From contig KZ111180.1 in NCBI GenBank assembly GCA_002077045.2, positions 7,477 to 71,476 on the forward strand: a DNA stretch of 64,000 nt. Reading direction: 5' to 3'. Positions 63,512-64,000 of the stretch are shown here, piece after piece. The notes below the pieces were generated by a model. It was not told the origin of the DNA. It saw only the letters and a program-made list of their open reading frames with translations, and searched no databases. This DNA comes from Rachicladosporium sp. CCFEE 5018. Taxonomy: Eukaryota > Ascomycota > Dothideomycetes > Cladosporiales > Cladosporiaceae. Both the position numbers and the translations under genes were made by a program. Positions within the stretch are counted from its first letter, which is position 1; the number at the start of each line of letters is the position of its first letter.

Positions 63512-64000
63512 CTATTCTCGACTATCCCAATAGAAGTCCACCTCCTCACTTGTCCTAATCACCGCCACAGCAGCCCTCAGATCACTCCCCATGCTCTCAG
63601 GCCCACTACCCAGTATCTGCACATCGCCGCCTCTCGTTGCCGCCCGCTCTGTGAAGTCTTCAACCACCGCCTGCATGCTCGGGTGCTCGTCAGGCATGAA
63701 GTCTACACTGAATCGTGGCTGGTCAATAGCGAGCAAAGCCTGCAGCACCGCTCCGCTTGAAAGCTCAGACGCGGTCAACGACGATGACTGGCTGGAGGTC
63801 TTCTCACTATCGATCGCTCTGGACCTACCGCTCATGGGCTTGATATCACAGCACGGCGCAAGGTGCGCCGTGCTTTCGCGAGTGACAAAGATCTTGATGC
63901 GCAAGCTGATGTCGTCAGCGAGCATAGTTTTCAACTCAGCTACTTCGTTCGGCAGCCAAAGCAAGTCCTGAGCCCGTCGTATCACCCAGACAAAGTCAAC
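63512..64000 (-). CDS. Ferric/cupric reductase (FRE family), C-terminal fragment
   Basis: The frame enters from the window end and encodes the last 162 residues. The start of the fragment (VDFVWVIRRAQDLLWL) and the end (LGSGPESMGSDLRAAVAVI ... VDFYWDSRE) match the NADPH-binding half of fungal metalloreductases, where a GPxxM(x)SDLR motif precedes the final strand. The membrane haem-binding helices and FAD domain lie outside the window. The family reduces Fe(III) or Cu(II) at the plasma membrane before uptake. A Ser-rich linker of about 20 residues near the middle is typical. Proximity to the Mn/Fe-type CDF gene is noted, without proof of joint regulation. Confidence 0.8.
   Translation of the reverse strand, partial: VDFVWVIRRAQDLLWLPNEVAELKTMLADDISLRIKIFVTRESTAHLAPCCDIKPMSGRSRAIDSEKTSSQSSSLTASELSSGAVLQALLAIDQPRFSVDFMPDEHPSMQAVVEDFTERAATRGGDVQILGSGPESMGSDLRAAVAVIRTSEEVDFYWDSRE

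Noticed and set aside
1..64000. Secondary-metabolite, CRISPR-like or virus-derived system
   Set aside because: No polyketide or peptide synthetase, terpene cyclase, repeat-spacer array, or viral polymerase or capsid gene is visible; the content is ordinary nuclear housekeeping and growth genes.

Overview
This is a gene-dense nuclear window from a filamentous ascomycete, most likely a Dothideomycete (Capnodiales/Mycosphaerellales-type black fungus). Genes carry few, short introns of about 50-60 nt with GTRNGT donors and CTRAC-like branch sites. The gene set is typical of Pezizomycotina: a SepA-type formin, Byr4, a Far11/HAM-2-type STRIPAK protein, LYS4, YHM2, Seb1, a GH5 cellulase with CBM1, and a ferric reductase. 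Genus and species cannot be fixed from the sequence. No tRNA, rRNA, CRISPR array, recognisable transposon or secondary-metabolite backbone gene was seen.

Layout. (1) 1-11971: the 3' part of an F-box/LRR gene, then byr4-like, far11/ham-2-like, an aldo-keto reductase (minus) and a secreted alkaline phosphatase (minus). This block ends at a run of 100 N (11972-12071). (2) 12072-21023: a truncated NAD-dependent epimerase, a SepA/Bni1-type formin (minus), the Hus1 checkpoint clamp subunit (minus) and, divergent from it, the 5' half of the F-box/LRR gene. (3) 21024-32998: a second, collinear copy of block 1 in the same orientation, offset by about 21.03 kb. (4) 33000-64000: single-copy DNA. It carries a GH5 cellulase, phosphoserine aminotransferase divergent from homoaconitase, a Seb1/Nrd1-like CID-RRM protein, mitochondrial citrate synthase followed by the Yhm2 citrate/2-oxoglutarate carrier, a cytosolic Hsp70, a small arginine-rich coiled-coil protein, a sugar transporter, a PMT2-type O-mannosyltransferase, an uncharacterised 200-aa protein, a Mn-type CDF transporter and the C-terminus of a ferric reductase cut by the window end.

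The main feature is the 12-kb direct duplication. It is either one and a half units of a roughly 21-kb tandem duplication, or two haplotypes or homeologs placed end to end by the assembler at the N gap. The two copies are a mosaic: tracts about 1-3% different alternate sharply with tracts about 12-16% different. One switch falls exactly at the exon 1/intron boundary of byr4. This points to gene conversion, or loss of heterozygosity, between two old diverged copies rather than to one recent duplication.

Functional themes. Formin, Byr4 and Far11 all act in septation, cytokinesis or polarity and lie within about 16 kb (formin plus the second copies). SER1 and LYS4 share one divergent promoter. 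Citrate synthase sits beside the carrier that moves its product. Several convergent gene pairs share short perfect inverted repeats in their common 3' intergenic DNA.
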